Part shown: one piece after another, positions 27,176 to 36,092 of the stretch | Position numbering within the stretch: the first letter of the stretch is position 1 | Layout of the letters: each line of letters begins with the position of its first letter | NCBI GenBank assembly: GCA_002753735.1 | Contig: PEAN01000018.1 | Span: 1 to 61,351 of the forward strand | Direction: 5' to 3' | DNA: 61,351 nucleotides | Origin: Magnetococcales bacterium DCbin4 | GTDB lineage: Bacteria > Pseudomonadota > Magnetococcia > Magnetococcales > UBA8363 | The notes under the pieces: model-generated | Database searches by the model: none | The model's input: the letters and a program-made list of their open reading frames with translations, nothing else | Told to the model about the DNA's origin: nothing | Program-made: the position numbers and the translations under genes

Positions 27176-29635
27176 TTCCTCGATCCCTTGGTGCCATAAC
27201 AGTTCGAACAGATGGTCCAGTTCGACGGTCAGGTTTTTCCTGACCTGTCCCATGAGGCGGAATTTTTCCTGACCGATTCTTTTTTTGTCTTCAGGGGACA
27301 GGTAGAAAATTTCTTTGGCCAACAGGTGATATTGGTCGTGGACCTGGAGCAGGGAATCCAGGGGGAGATGCCGTGGCAGGGTATCCCGATGTTCGTCGAG
27401 CCAGTGATGCAGTGCGCAGGGGAGTTCGGGTGACAAGGGGGAAATATCCGCTCCCCCCAGCGATTCCTGGAGGCGAACCACCCATTTGAAATCGTCCCCC
27501 TTGATCAGTTCCATGTCGAAAGGGGGATCGCCGACATCGAGGTTGCCATGGGCCGATTCCATGGTGCTGCATACGTCACGCATGGAATTGACCACATGAT
27601 CGAGGGCGATGGTCAGATTGCGCACGTTCTCGGTCAACTGGAACGCTTCGACCATGTTTCCCTTGACCACGCCGGAAATGGTTTCGGTCTTTTTGGCGAA
27701 TTCCAACAGGTCAAAGATGACGCCATGCACGTTGCCGGCTTTGCCCGTGACGCTGATGGCGCTTTGGGAGGCTTCTTCGATCAGGCGGGCGATTTCCTGA
27801 TTGCTGTCGGCGGCCTCGGCAGCACTGTGGGCGGTTTGTTGTGCCGCCTGTCCGATCCCTGCGGCCTGTTCCATCAGGATCCGGGTTTCCCGATGAACGT
27901 TCTCGGTGGCGTTGTCGATGCGGGTCAGGGCGATGCCCTGGGTTTTGACCGCCTGCTCGATCTCCTGGTTGGCGGCGACGATCTGCTTGGTAATCGCGGT
28001 CATCTCGATGATGGCGTTGGAAGCCTTTGCAGCATTTTCCTGTACATGGGTGATCATTCCGGAGATCTTGAGGGTTGCCTGTTCGGTCCTGATGGCCAAT
28101 TCCCGAACCTCCTTGGCGACCGCAATGAACCCTTTGCCGCTCTCTCCGGCCCTGCCCGCCTCGATGGCGGCGTTGATGGCTACCATCTGGCTGTGGCTGG
28201 CGATGAGGCGGATGATATTGACGATGCTGCCGATCTCGGTGGCAGCTTGTGTCATCTCCAACATGGTGCGATCCGCGTTGGCGGCGGTTTCAGCGGTGTT
28301 GTCGGCAGCATCCATGGCCCGGCTGGAGCATTTTTTTACATGCATCGCCGAGGTTTTCATGTCATTGCCCGCCTTGATCACATCCTGTACGGTGGCGTTG
28401 ACCTGATCCAGACCTTCCCGCACCCGAAGGGTGCGTTGCGAAACGTCTGCTGACAACGCGGCGATCTCCTTGACATTGTTGGAGGCTGATTGGGCTGCAT
28501 GGGCGATCAGGGTGACGTTGCCGGAGAGTTGTTCCATGGCACCGGCAACCACATTGGTGTCGATGGAGGCTTCACCGAGGGCATTGCGCATGTTCACCAC
28601 GTCCCGGTCCAGGTTGCGGTTGAGCTCGACCACGTTGTGGGAGATCGCCTGGGCCATCTCGGTGCCATGGAACAGCTTTTCCTTGATCTCGACGATATTG
28701 CGCAGGTCGGCGAACAGGTTGTGCGACTCCCGTACCACCATGCGGATGTGGTTCACCAAACTGTCTGCCATCACGTTGACATCCTGGCGGATCAGGCCGA
28801 TTTCATCGGGATGTTGGTCGGTACCGGGGATGCGGTCGCACAGGTTGCCCTTGGCGAGGGCGCGGATGCCATCCTGGACCGTGGCAATGGGGCGATTGAT
28901 GGCGTTGCGCAGGACCAGCCGCAGCAGAAACAAAAATACCGACAAAGATGTGACCAATAGAACAATACCCTTGATCCGGGCGGTCGTGATTTTTTCCCTG
29001 ACCTCGTCCAGGGAGGTGGACAGCAGGAGCACGCCACGCACCTGCCCCTCCTTGCCGTGGCAGCGGTAGCAGGCTTTTTCGTTTCGGATCGGAGCCAGGT
29101 AGTTCAACAGCTTCCGATCATGGTCGGGATGGTACGACAGAATGTTCCCTTCTTTGGCAACCTTGTTCAGTTGTTCGTGATCCGGTTTGAGTACGACGAC
29201 ATGTTCTTCCTTGTCCCGGGGCAGGAACCGCTCTTCGCCGACGCGTTTGTTGACGTCGTCAATGGTGGTATTGTCCTTGAACGCCTCCATGCCGTTGACG
29301 CGTAGAATACGAAAATCATTCAGGTTTTTTACTTCCTTGATCTGCTTGGCATATTCATGTGCGATCTCGGCGTATCCGGCCAGCATGATGGCTTGCAGCC
29401 CCCTGCTGGCGGTTTCGGCCAGTTTACTGTGGATGTGTTCGTTCTGTTCCATCAACCCTTTTTCAAGGTCCTTGATGGATATAAGACTCATGGTCGCCAG
29501 GATGAGTGATCCTAAAATCCCCACCACCAACAGCACTCTGTTGCCAATCGAGTGTTGGAACGGGGCGATCAGGAAGGAATGAATTGGACGTTTTGCCAGG
29601 CGTGGTCGGGAGAACCAACGCAAGATTCTTATCAT
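27146..29635 (-). CDS. Methyl-accepting chemotaxis protein with haem-c site and CZB domain
   Basis: 829 residues. A first membrane helix (RVLLVVGILGSLILATMSL), a periplasmic domain (~60-225) with a CYRCH haem-c motif, a second helix (GIVLLVTSLSVFLFLLRLVL), HAMP, then the methyl-accepting signalling domain with its tip around FIAVAKEVRELAIRTEQ. The end is a zinc-binding CZB-like domain (FKWVVRLQESL, C.LHHWLDEH, HDQYH). The periplasmic part resembles the haem-binding Tll0287-like sensor domain, so oxygen or redox taxis is inferred. ATG 29635 is preferred to GTG 29668. It has a close architectural paralogue at 49972-52371. The C-terminus lies inside a dispersed repeat. Confidence 0.88.
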   Translation of the reverse strand: MIRILRWFSRPRLAKRPIHSFLIAPFQHSIGNRVLLVVGILGSLILATMSLISIKDLEKGLMEQNEHIHSKLAETASRGLQAIMLAGYAEIAHEYAKQIKEVKNLNDFRILRVNGMEAFKDNTTIDDVNKRVGEERFLPRDKEEHVVVLKPDHEQLNKVAKEGNILSYHPDHDRKLLNYLAPIRNEKACYRCHGKEGQVRGVLLLSTSLDEVREKITTARIKGIVLLVTSLSVFLFLLRLVLRNAINRPIATVQDGIRALAKGNLCDRIPGTDQHPDEIGLIRQDVNVMADSLVNHIRMVVRESHNLFADLRNIVEIKEKLFHGTEMAQAISHNVVELNRNLDRDVVNMRNALGEASIDTNVVAGAMEQLSGNVTLIAHAAQSASNNVKEIAALSADVSQRTLRVREGLDQVNATVQDVIKAGNDMKTSAMHVKKCSSRAMDAADNTAETAANADRTMLEMTQAATEIGSIVNIIRLIASHSQMVAINAAIEAGRAGESGKGFIAVAKEVRELAIRTEQATLKISGMITHVQENAAKASNAIIEMTAITKQIVAANQEIEQAVKTQGIALTRIDNATENVHRETRILMEQAAGIGQAAQQTAHSAAEAADSNQEIARLIEEASQSAISVTGKAGNVHGVIFDLLEFAKKTETISGVVKGNMVEAFQLTENVRNLTIALDHVVNSMRDVCSTMESAHGNLDVGDPPFDMELIKGDDFKWVVRLQESLGGADISPLSPELPCALHHWLDEHRDTLPRHLPLDSLLQVHDQYHLLAKEIFYLSPEDKKRIGQEKFRLMGQVRKNLTVELDHLFELLWHQGIEEKKGGPPSRE

Positions 29636-29923
29636 GGACGGTTTTTTCCCTGATCGAAGAGCCGACACGATGTTCCAAAGTTTCGTCTTTGCCTGGTCAT
29701 GACGTTTGAAGACAATGGATCCCGGGTGGGGTCCTTGTGACTGGATCCGCTGCTGCCAAACAGGCTACAGATTCATCTTGACGTTTTCAATCATTCAAGC
29801 GGGACAAGACTTGAATTTCGAGTAAACTATTTTTACTTCCTGGACTTTTTCGGTATGATTCATTCGGGGATGCACAAAGAAAAACCGATGAGTGAAATTC
29901 AACGCCGTATTTGATGGCCAAAC

Positions 29924-32728
29924 ATGAACTCTGATCTTGAATCATTTTTGGAGCAGGCGCTGCAACACCATGCCGCGGGAAGGTTGGCGGAGGCCGGGGC
30001 GCTTTATCGGGCGATCCTGGAGGTGGATGAAACCCATCCCGACGCCCTGCATCTGTTGGGGGTGGTGGCCCATCAATCGGGGGCGGATGAATTGGCGGTG
30101 GCGTTGATCTCCCAGGCGCTGGCCGTCCGGCCCGGGGATGCCGCAGCCCATAACAATCTGGGCAATGTCCTGAAAAAACTGGGCCGTTTGCCGGAGGCCC
30201 GTGCCAGCTTCCAGCAGGCCCTGACGTTGCGTCCACATTATCCCGAAGCCTGCAATAATCTGGGCAACACCCTGAACGAACTGGGAGACCTGGAGGCGGC
30301 CATCGAACATTACCGCCAGGCGCTGCGTTTGCATCCCGGTTATGCCGAAGCCTGCTTCAATCTGGGAAACGCACTGCGGGAGGCGGGCCGTCTGGCGGAT
30401 GCGGTGCCACATTATGAACGGGCCATCGCCCTCAGACCCGACCGGGTTTTGTGGTTGATTGACCTGGGTCATCTCCTGTACCGGCTGGGTGCTCTGGAAC
30501 AGGCCGCTGGGCGCTTCAAAGACGCCTTGAACCTTGATTCCAATGGGGTGGAAGGGTGGATCGGCCTGGGACGGGTGTTGGCGGCAATGGGGCGGTCGGC
30601 GGAGGCCATCGCCTGTTTTGAAGCGGCGTTGCAACGCAACCCGCAGCACCCTGAAGGGTGTTATCATCTGGGGTTGGCGTTGCATCAAAGCGGGCAGGTG
30701 GACGCCGCCATGACATGGTACCGGCGCGCCCTGGAATCCCGGCCCGATTTTGCCGAAGCGCTCAACAATCTGGGAATCGTGTTGCAGGAACGGGGGCGAT
30801 TGGACGAGGCGTTGTCCGTCCTGCGCCGGGCCGTGGCGGTGCAACCCGATGAACCCCGGGTGCGCTACAATCTGGGTTTGGCATTGCAGACCGCAGGGGC
30901 GCTGTCCGAGGCGGAAGCATGTTACCAGCAGGTGTTGCGCCAACGTCCCGGAGATCCCGAGACCTGGACCAATCTGGGGTTGCTCCGTCAGCGGGAAGGT
31001 CTCTGGGACCAGGCGGAGGCGATGTATCGGACGGCGCTGGGGCACCGTCCCGATCATCCCGAAGCCTGTTCCAATCTGGGGGTGGTGTTCGAGCGTCAAG
31101 GGCGTTTGGTGGAGGCGCTGGAACAATTCCGCCGCGCACTGGTACTGCGTCCCGATTTTCCCGAGGCGCGGGTCAATCTGGGAAATGTTTTATACAAACT
31201 CAAACGTCCCGAAGAGGCCATCGCGACGTTCCAGGAGGCGCTCCGGCTTCGGCCCGATGACAGCGATGCCTGGTCCAACCTGGGGATCGTGCTGCAAAAA
31301 CAAAACCGTTTCGCCGAGGCGCTGGACCATCATCGCCGGGCGCTCGCACTCAAGCCCGGTTCCGCCAAGGGGTTGACCCATCTGGGCAACACCCTCCAGG
31401 CGATGGGCGACCGGGAACAGGCGATGGCCGCGTTTCGGCAGGCACTCGCATCCGATCCGGAATGTGTCGCGGCGATCTCCAATCTGGGCAATGTGTTGCT
31501 CGAACAGGGCGACCTCGATGCCGCCATCACCCATTATCGGCAGGCGCTCGCACTGAAGCCCGAGGATCCCGATGCCCGTTCCAACCTGGGGGTTGCCCTG
31601 CAAAAACAGGGGCATCTGGAAGATGCCATCGTCTGCTACCGACAGGTCCTGGCCCTCGATCCCGATCATGCGGAAACCTTGTCCAATGAGGGCAACGCGT
31701 TGCATTGCAAGGGACGGTTCGATGAGGCACTGGCCCGGTTCGATCGGGCCAGGCACCTCGACCCTGAACTGCCCGATCCCTGGTTCAACGAGGCGATCAC
31801 CCGTTTGTTGCTGGGGGAGTTTGACCGGGGTTGGTCGCTGTATGAATGGCGTTGGCGCAGTCGGGATTTTCAATTCCATGGACGTCCCGAACCGTTGTGG
31901 GACGGTACCTCCTTGACAGGGCGGCGTATTTTGTTGCATTGCGAACAAGGGTTCGGTGACAGCATTCAGTTTGCGCGGTATGCCGGAAGGGTCAAAGCCA
32001 CCGGGGGGACGGTGGTCCTGTTGTGTCCCGAACCATTGCGGCGTCTGTTTGCAACCCTTCCCGGAGTCGATCATCTGGTGACCCGGGATCCTCCCTCATG
32101 CGACTGTCAGGCCCCGTTGCTCAGTCTGCCCCGAATTTTTGCGACCCGGTTGGAGAACATTCCCACCGATATCCCCTATCTCGGGGCCGATCCCCAACGG
32201 GTTGCATCGTTTGGCAAATCATTGTCCCGGGTGCGGGGGTTGAAGGTGGGAATTGCATGGCGGGGCAATCCCAGGTACAAGAATGACCGTGACCGTTCCA
32301 TGGACCCGGCGCTGTTGACGGTGTTGCGGGATCTTCCAGGGTGTTCCCTGGTCAGTCTGCATCCCGATATGACCGACCGGGAACGGGATTGTTTCGGTGA
32401 TGGTTTGTTTGACCCGGGACCGATGTTGGGTGATTTCGCCGATACGGCGGCGCTGATTGCCAATCTGGATCTGGTCCTCGCTGTCGATACGGCGGTGATT
32501 CATCTGGCGGGGGCGATGGGACGTCCGGCATGGGTTATGCTTCCTTTCGTTCCCGATTGGCGCTGGTTGTTGGAACGAAACGACAGTCCGTGGTATCCCT
32601 CGTTGCGCCTGTTCCGGCAACCCGCTTCGGGGGGGTGGCAGGCGTGTATCGCGGCGGTGGTGCAGGGGTTACAGGGGTGGCCTGATTCTGTGCGTGTCGC
32701 ACACCGTCGGGGCGGGAGGGAGGAATGA
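29924..32728 (+). CDS. Large TPR protein with GT9-like glycosyltransferase domain (paralogue 2)
   Basis: 934 residues: about 18 consecutive TPRs (1-630), each with the pattern NLGNVL..LGR..EA...YR.AL.L.P, then a ~300-residue GT9-like domain (HCEQGFGDSIQFARYAG, GIAWRGNPRYKNDRDRSMD, DLVLAVDTAVIHLAGAMG, PDWRWLLERNDSPWYPSLRL). The superhelix is more than twice as long as in the two paralogues, which suggests a larger protein acceptor or binding of several partners. The resemblance to O-GlcNAc transferase is architectural only. No signal peptide, so probably cytosolic. It is followed by a minimal nucleotidyltransferase gene. Confidence 0.87.
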   Translation: MNSDLESFLEQALQHHAAGRLAEAGALYRAILEVDETHPDALHLLGVVAHQSGADELAVALISQALAVRPGDAAAHNNLGNVLKKLGRLPEARASFQQALTLRPHYPEACNNLGNTLNELGDLEAAIEHYRQALRLHPGYAEACFNLGNALREAGRLADAVPHYERAIALRPDRVLWLIDLGHLLYRLGALEQAAGRFKDALNLDSNGVEGWIGLGRVLAAMGRSAEAIACFEAALQRNPQHPEGCYHLGLALHQSGQVDAAMTWYRRALESRPDFAEALNNLGIVLQERGRLDEALSVLRRAVAVQPDEPRVRYNLGLALQTAGALSEAEACYQQVLRQRPGDPETWTNLGLLRQREGLWDQAEAMYRTALGHRPDHPEACSNLGVVFERQGRLVEALEQFRRALVLRPDFPEARVNLGNVLYKLKRPEEAIATFQEALRLRPDDSDAWSNLGIVLQKQNRFAEALDHHRRALALKPGSAKGLTHLGNTLQAMGDREQAMAAFRQALASDPECVAAISNLGNVLLEQGDLDAAITHYRQALALKPEDPDARSNLGVALQKQGHLEDAIVCYRQVLALDPDHAETLSNEGNALHCKGRFDEALARFDRARHLDPELPDPWFNEAITRLLLGEFDRGWSLYEWRWRSRDFQFHGRPEPLWDGTSLTGRRILLHCEQGFGDSIQFARYAGRVKATGGTVVLLCPEPLRRLFATLPGVDHLVTRDPPSCDCQAPLLSLPRIFATRLENIPTDIPYLGADPQRVASFGKSLSRVRGLKVGIAWRGNPRYKNDRDRSMDPALLTVLRDLPGCSLVSLHPDMTDRERDCFGDGLFDPGPMLGDFADTAALIANLDLVLAVDTAVIHLAGAMGRPAWVMLPFVPDWRWLLERNDSPWYPSLRLFRQPASGGWQACIAAVVQGLQGWPDSVRVAHRRGGREE

Positions 32729-32734
32729 GTGTCG

Positions 32735-32845
32735 ATGTTCGAACCCAGGTGGATTAAACGCATCCCCCCGGATGTGGCACGTCGTTACATCGTCGAAGTC
32801 CAGGAGATTAAAACATGGTTGCGCCAGACATTGTCCGCACCATAA
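32735..32845 (+). CDS. Possible 36-residue ORF before the nucleotidyltransferase
   Basis: A short frame (ATG 32735, or GTG 32729) lies behind GGGAGGGAGGA, a very strong ribosome-binding sequence. It encodes a basic peptide with an amphipathic helix (ARRYIVEVQEIKTWLRQTL) and overlaps the next gene's start by 31 bases. It is much too short to be a HEPN partner. It may be a real small protein or a decayed gene end. Confidence 0.25.
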   Translation: MFEPRWIKRIPPDVARRYIVEVQEIKTWLRQTLSAP

Positions 32846-33141
32846 AAAATTATCTGAACCGGCTGGAAGAGCGGGGAATGCCCGTTGCATTCGGGGTGTT
32901 GTACGGTTCTTTTTCGCGTGGGGACGAACATGCCGACAGTGATGTGGATCTTGTGGTTGTTTCGCCCCGATTCGACAATCCAGACTCCTGGTCGGATACC
33001 GAGTTGTTGTGGGAGACTACTGTGTTCACCGACAGCCGCATCGAACCTGTTGGCGTCGGTTTGAAACAATGGCACGAGGAGGATGGCATTCCCCTGATTG
33101 AAATCGCTCGTCGCGAAGGTCGGATCATCCAACCGTATTGA
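32815..33141 (+). CDS. Minimal nucleotidyltransferase (MNT) domain protein
   Basis: 108 residues with the pol-beta-type signature GSFSRGDEHADSDVDLVVV (GS then DxD). Such MNT proteins usually pair with a HEPN ribonuclease and silence it by AMPylation. No HEPN gene adjoins here; only a short overlapping frame precedes it and a repeat follows. The lone copy could be an orphan antitoxin or have another substrate. The second carboxylate expected further on may be the Glu in SRIEPVGVGL. ATG 32815 is retained on homology; AGGAG lies ten bases upstream. Confidence 0.75.
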   Translation: MVAPDIVRTIKNYLNRLEERGMPVAFGVLYGSFSRGDEHADSDVDLVVVSPRFDNPDSWSDTELLWETTVFTDSRIEPVGVGLKQWHEEDGIPLIEIARREGRIIQPY

Positions 33142-33195
33142 AGTAATTTTGCCAACGGTGCGTGATCCTGTGGCAGCGTAGAATCAAAATGAGAA

Positions 33196-33250
33196 AAGTA
33201 GGTTCCCGCTTTCGCGGGAATGACGGGGGATCGCCCCCAAGGATTTGTTT
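33196..33250. repeat. GC-rich palindromic repeat, composite copy
   Basis: Contains TTCCCGCTTTCGCGGGAA, a short hairpin, then TGACGGGGGATCGCCCCCAA and a T-rich end. It is the same composite as at 27116-27175 in the opposite orientation. Confidence 0.7.
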
Positions 33251-33298
33251 TTTTACCCGTAGGGCAACATGATTCGGTGAATCGAACCGGGGTGGACC

Positions 33299-35143
33299 AT
33301 GAGGGAACACGAGTATGATGAGGCGTTGCCGGGTTTTGCCAAAGGACGGGGGATCGTCTGGCTGACCTGCGCTGTTGTGGTGGGGTCGTTATGGTTGACC
33401 TATGGCAAGGTTCTTCCGTTTCCGAACGGTGACCTCGGGCATGATTACAGCCTGTTCATCCCCAACCTGGTGGTCGGGCTGATCAAGTTCAAGGTCAACG
33501 GCCTGTTCTCCCTGCCCTGGTTTTCCCCGGCGCAATGCGGTGGTTTTCCCTTTTTCCCCGATGCCAATGCACCCTATTTCAGCCTCCCCCAGTTTTTGAC
33601 CCTGCTGGTCGATCCGGTCATCGCCCTCCAGATCACGTTCATTGTCTTTGGGGCCATCGGCTTCCTGGGAGGGTATCTGCTGCTGCGCAATGGTTTTTCG
33701 TGCAGTCAGGGGGCCAGTCTGCTGGGGGCGTTCATCTTTGCCCTCAATGGTTTTTATGCCCACCGTTTCGTCAATGGGCATCTGGCCTTTCATGCCTTCG
33801 CCCTGGCGCCATGGGCAGCGTGGGCGGTGTTTCATGGCCTTGAACGGGGTTGGCGCGCGCATGTGCTGACCACCTGTGTCCTGGGCGGGTTGTTCGCCGC
33901 CATGCTCCATGCAGGCATGGTCCATGGGATCCCGCCGATCATCCTGGGAATCGTCATCCTGCTTTTGGTCCGTGGCATCCTGGGCCACTGGGGCCATGCC
34001 CCCTGGGTGCGTCTGGCGGTGGGCGGCATCCTGGGCATCTGTCTGTCGGCCATCAAACTGGTTCCCCTCATGGCACTTCTCAAACAGTTTCCCCGGGATC
34101 AATATGCCCTGCCGGGGTTCGACAGCATTCCCAATGCCGTTTGGTTGACGGCCCAGACCCTCTTTGTCTATCCCCCCATGGCGGAAATCCATGCCCATCT
34201 GGCCAATGGTTCGATCCTGTTGCAGGCGCACGAGTTCCAATATGGCATCGGCGTTGTACCGGCATTGGTGTTGTTCATATTTCTGGTTCGTCAGGCGTGG
34301 AAACAGGAAGATAAGACATCCATGCGGACGATTCTCGCGATTTGGGCTGTGGGATTGTTGATGACCATTCCCATTTTGTTGAACTATTACACCCCATGGT
34401 GGAACGGCATCATCAAAAGTCTCCCTTATTTCAAAAACAGCTCCAGTCTTGTCCGTTGGTTTGCCCTGTATGTCTTCGTCCTGCCGGTGATGGCAGCCAT
34501 CATGCTTGATTTTCTGGAGTTGCCTAAAAAACGCTTTCTCTTCGTCTGTGGTCTGGGGATGTTGATCACCTGGGTACAGGCGGTCAACAGCAATCTGGAG
34601 TACATGTCTACGGTATTGGCCCGTTATCATCCGGGGCATCAGGTTGATTATTGGCGCAAGGTCAAGTATGGGGAGGAAAAGCCCAACATCAATTTCATGA
34701 CCTTGTCCTTCGATATTCGTACCATGGAGCCGATCACCCCCATCGACAGAAACGATGCCATGACCCACAGTGCCAGTCAGATCATGTGTTATCAATCGAT
34801 GATGGGGTATGGTTTGGAATCATTTCCCATTGCCCCGTTGGGACCGAAGGCGGCGATGAGTGTGGTGGGGGAACGGTTTTTGAACATCAAACGGCCTGAA
34901 TGTTATTTGTATCCCGAAGAAAATGGGTGCAAGCCGGGAGATCATTTTCCGGTCGATGATGAACGAACGGCGAAAAATTTCCTGTTTTACAAGGATTATG
35001 AATTCAGCAAGCCAAAAATCCATGAGGGTGCCGTGGTGGTCAATGCATTGGCATTGTTGTTGACCGTCGGGGCAGTGGCCCATGCCTTGTGGGGGCGGCG
35101 TTCTCGTGACCAGGATGGTATTGATCTGACAAGGATTCCCTGA
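33299..35143 (+). CDS. Polytopic membrane protein, GT-C/YfhO-like
   Basis: 614 residues with about twelve hydrophobic segments. After the first helix comes a conserved-looking FPNGDLGHDYS loop and FSPAQCGGFPFFPDANAPYF, typical in position and composition of the acidic first loop of GT-C-type, lipid-linked-sugar glycosyltransferases and YfhO-like proteins. The C-terminal ~150 residues are mostly soluble, followed by a last helix (ALALLLTVGAVAHAL). It lies one base upstream of a polyprenyl-phosphate sugar synthase gene, so it may use that product to glycosylate an exported substrate. Exact family is not certain. Confidence 0.7.
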   Translation: MREHEYDEALPGFAKGRGIVWLTCAVVVGSLWLTYGKVLPFPNGDLGHDYSLFIPNLVVGLIKFKVNGLFSLPWFSPAQCGGFPFFPDANAPYFSLPQFLTLLVDPVIALQITFIVFGAIGFLGGYLLLRNGFSCSQGASLLGAFIFALNGFYAHRFVNGHLAFHAFALAPWAAWAVFHGLERGWRAHVLTTCVLGGLFAAMLHAGMVHGIPPIILGIVILLLVRGILGHWGHAPWVRLAVGGILGICLSAIKLVPLMALLKQFPRDQYALPGFDSIPNAVWLTAQTLFVYPPMAEIHAHLANGSILLQAHEFQYGIGVVPALVLFIFLVRQAWKQEDKTSMRTILAIWAVGLLMTIPILLNYYTPWWNGIIKSLPYFKNSSSLVRWFALYVFVLPVMAAIMLDFLELPKKRFLFVCGLGMLITWVQAVNSNLEYMSTVLARYHPGHQVDYWRKVKYGEEKPNINFMTLSFDIRTMEPITPIDRNDAMTHSASQIMCYQSMMGYGLESFPIAPLGPKAAMSVVGERFLNIKRPECYLYPEENGCKPGDHFPVDDERTAKNFLFYKDYEFSKPKIHEGAVVVNALALLLTVGAVAHALWGRRSRDQDGIDLTRIP

Positions 35144-35144
35144 C

Positions 35145-35852
35145 ATGTCCGAATTGGCGATCATCATCCCGACCTACAACGAAAGCCGGAACATCCGTCC
35201 TTTGGTGGCCCGGCTCGATGTGGCGTGTGACGGGATTGATTGGAACGTTTTGTTTGTCGATGATGATTCCCCTGATGGAACGTCGGAGGTGGTGGTTGAA
35301 GTTGGGCGGAGTCATCCGCGGGTGTCGTGTTTGAAGCGGGTGGGGCGGCGGGGGTTGTCTTCTGCCTGTATCGAGGGGATGCAGCGGGCGAAGGCTTCGG
35401 TGTATGCGGTCATGGATGCCGATTTGCAGCATGATGAGTCACGGTTGCCTTTGATGTTTGCGGAGATCCGGTCGGGGGCTGACATTTGTATTGGAACGCG
35501 GTATGCGGCGGGGGGGAGTGTGGGGAATTGGGGGATGTGGCGGCGTTTCGTCAGTCGTTCTGCCACTTGGATGACCAATCTGTTGTTGGGTTCGCGCATG
35601 TCGGATCCGATGAGTGGATTTTTCATGGTACGAAATGAGGTCATGCAGGGGGTTTTTCCGCAGTTGGAGGGGCAGGGGTTTAAAATATTGTTGGATATCG
35701 TGGTGCATGCGGATCGGTCGGCGGTGATTCGGGAGGTACCGTATACGTTTCGTCCCCGGTTGGAGGGGGAGAGCAAGTTGGGCGGGGGGGTGATTGTGGC
35801 ATTGTTGGTATTCCTGATGAAAAAGGCTCCCCGAAGATTGTTGGGTCGTTAA
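35145..35852 (+). CDS. GT2 polyprenyl-phosphate sugar synthase (Dpm1-like)
   Basis: 235 residues. The GT-A fold is clear: IIIPTYNESRNIRPLVARL, FVDDDSPDGT, GLSSACIEGMQRA, the DxD-like MDADLQHD, and the acceptor region SDPMSGFFMVRNEV. The overall length and the tail EVPYTFRPRLEGESKLG match dolichol/polyprenol-phosphate mannose synthases, which transfer a sugar from a nucleotide donor to a lipid phosphate at the inner membrane face. It lacks the C-terminal flippase helices of larger relatives. The start is one base after the stop of the GT-C-like gene, indicating coupling. Donor sugar is not predictable. Confidence 0.88.
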   Translation: MSELAIIIPTYNESRNIRPLVARLDVACDGIDWNVLFVDDDSPDGTSEVVVEVGRSHPRVSCLKRVGRRGLSSACIEGMQRAKASVYAVMDADLQHDESRLPLMFAEIRSGADICIGTRYAAGGSVGNWGMWRRFVSRSATWMTNLLLGSRMSDPMSGFFMVRNEVMQGVFPQLEGQGFKILLDIVVHADRSAVIREVPYTFRPRLEGESKLGGGVIVALLVFLMKKAPRRLLGR

Positions 35853-35855
35853 ACT

Positions 35856-36082
35856 ATTGAAAAAAAAAAGGGGTCTGGGGGATTGCCCCCAGGGTTTTGA
35901 TTTTTGTTTTTGTTTTTTCCATCCCCCACAGGGGGTCTGGGGGACGAAGTCCTCCAGGGTTTCTGATTTTTGTAGTCAATGAAAACCATAATAGATAATT
36001 CTTTGGATCACTTCGCCCCCCTCTGTGGAGGATGTGAGATCAAAATCAAAACCCTGGGGGCAATCCCTTAAGACCCCTTTTT
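35856..36082. repeat. Inverted pair of GC-rich repeats
   Basis: The left arm (TATTGAAAAAAAAAAGGGG, TCTGGGGGATTGCCCCCAGG, GTTTTGATTTT) is matched in reverse complement by 36029-36082 (AAAATCAAAACCCTGGGGGC, AATCCC, GACCCCTTTTTTTT). A related CCCACAGGGGGTCTGGGGG motif lies between them. The right arm abuts the start of the next TPR gene, leaving almost no leader. Confidence 0.8.
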
Positions 36083-36092
36083 TTTCTTGATC

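Noticed and set aside
29924-32728. Assignment of the large TPR protein as a true O-GlcNAc transferase (GT41)
   Set aside because: The C-terminal motifs resemble the GT9 heptosyltransferase pattern instead; only the TPR-plus-transferase layout is shared.
33389-34795. 468-residue minus-strand frame
   Set aside because: Shadow of the polytopic membrane protein; composition (many His, Gln, Asp, Gly) is typical of antisense reading of hydrophobic codons.
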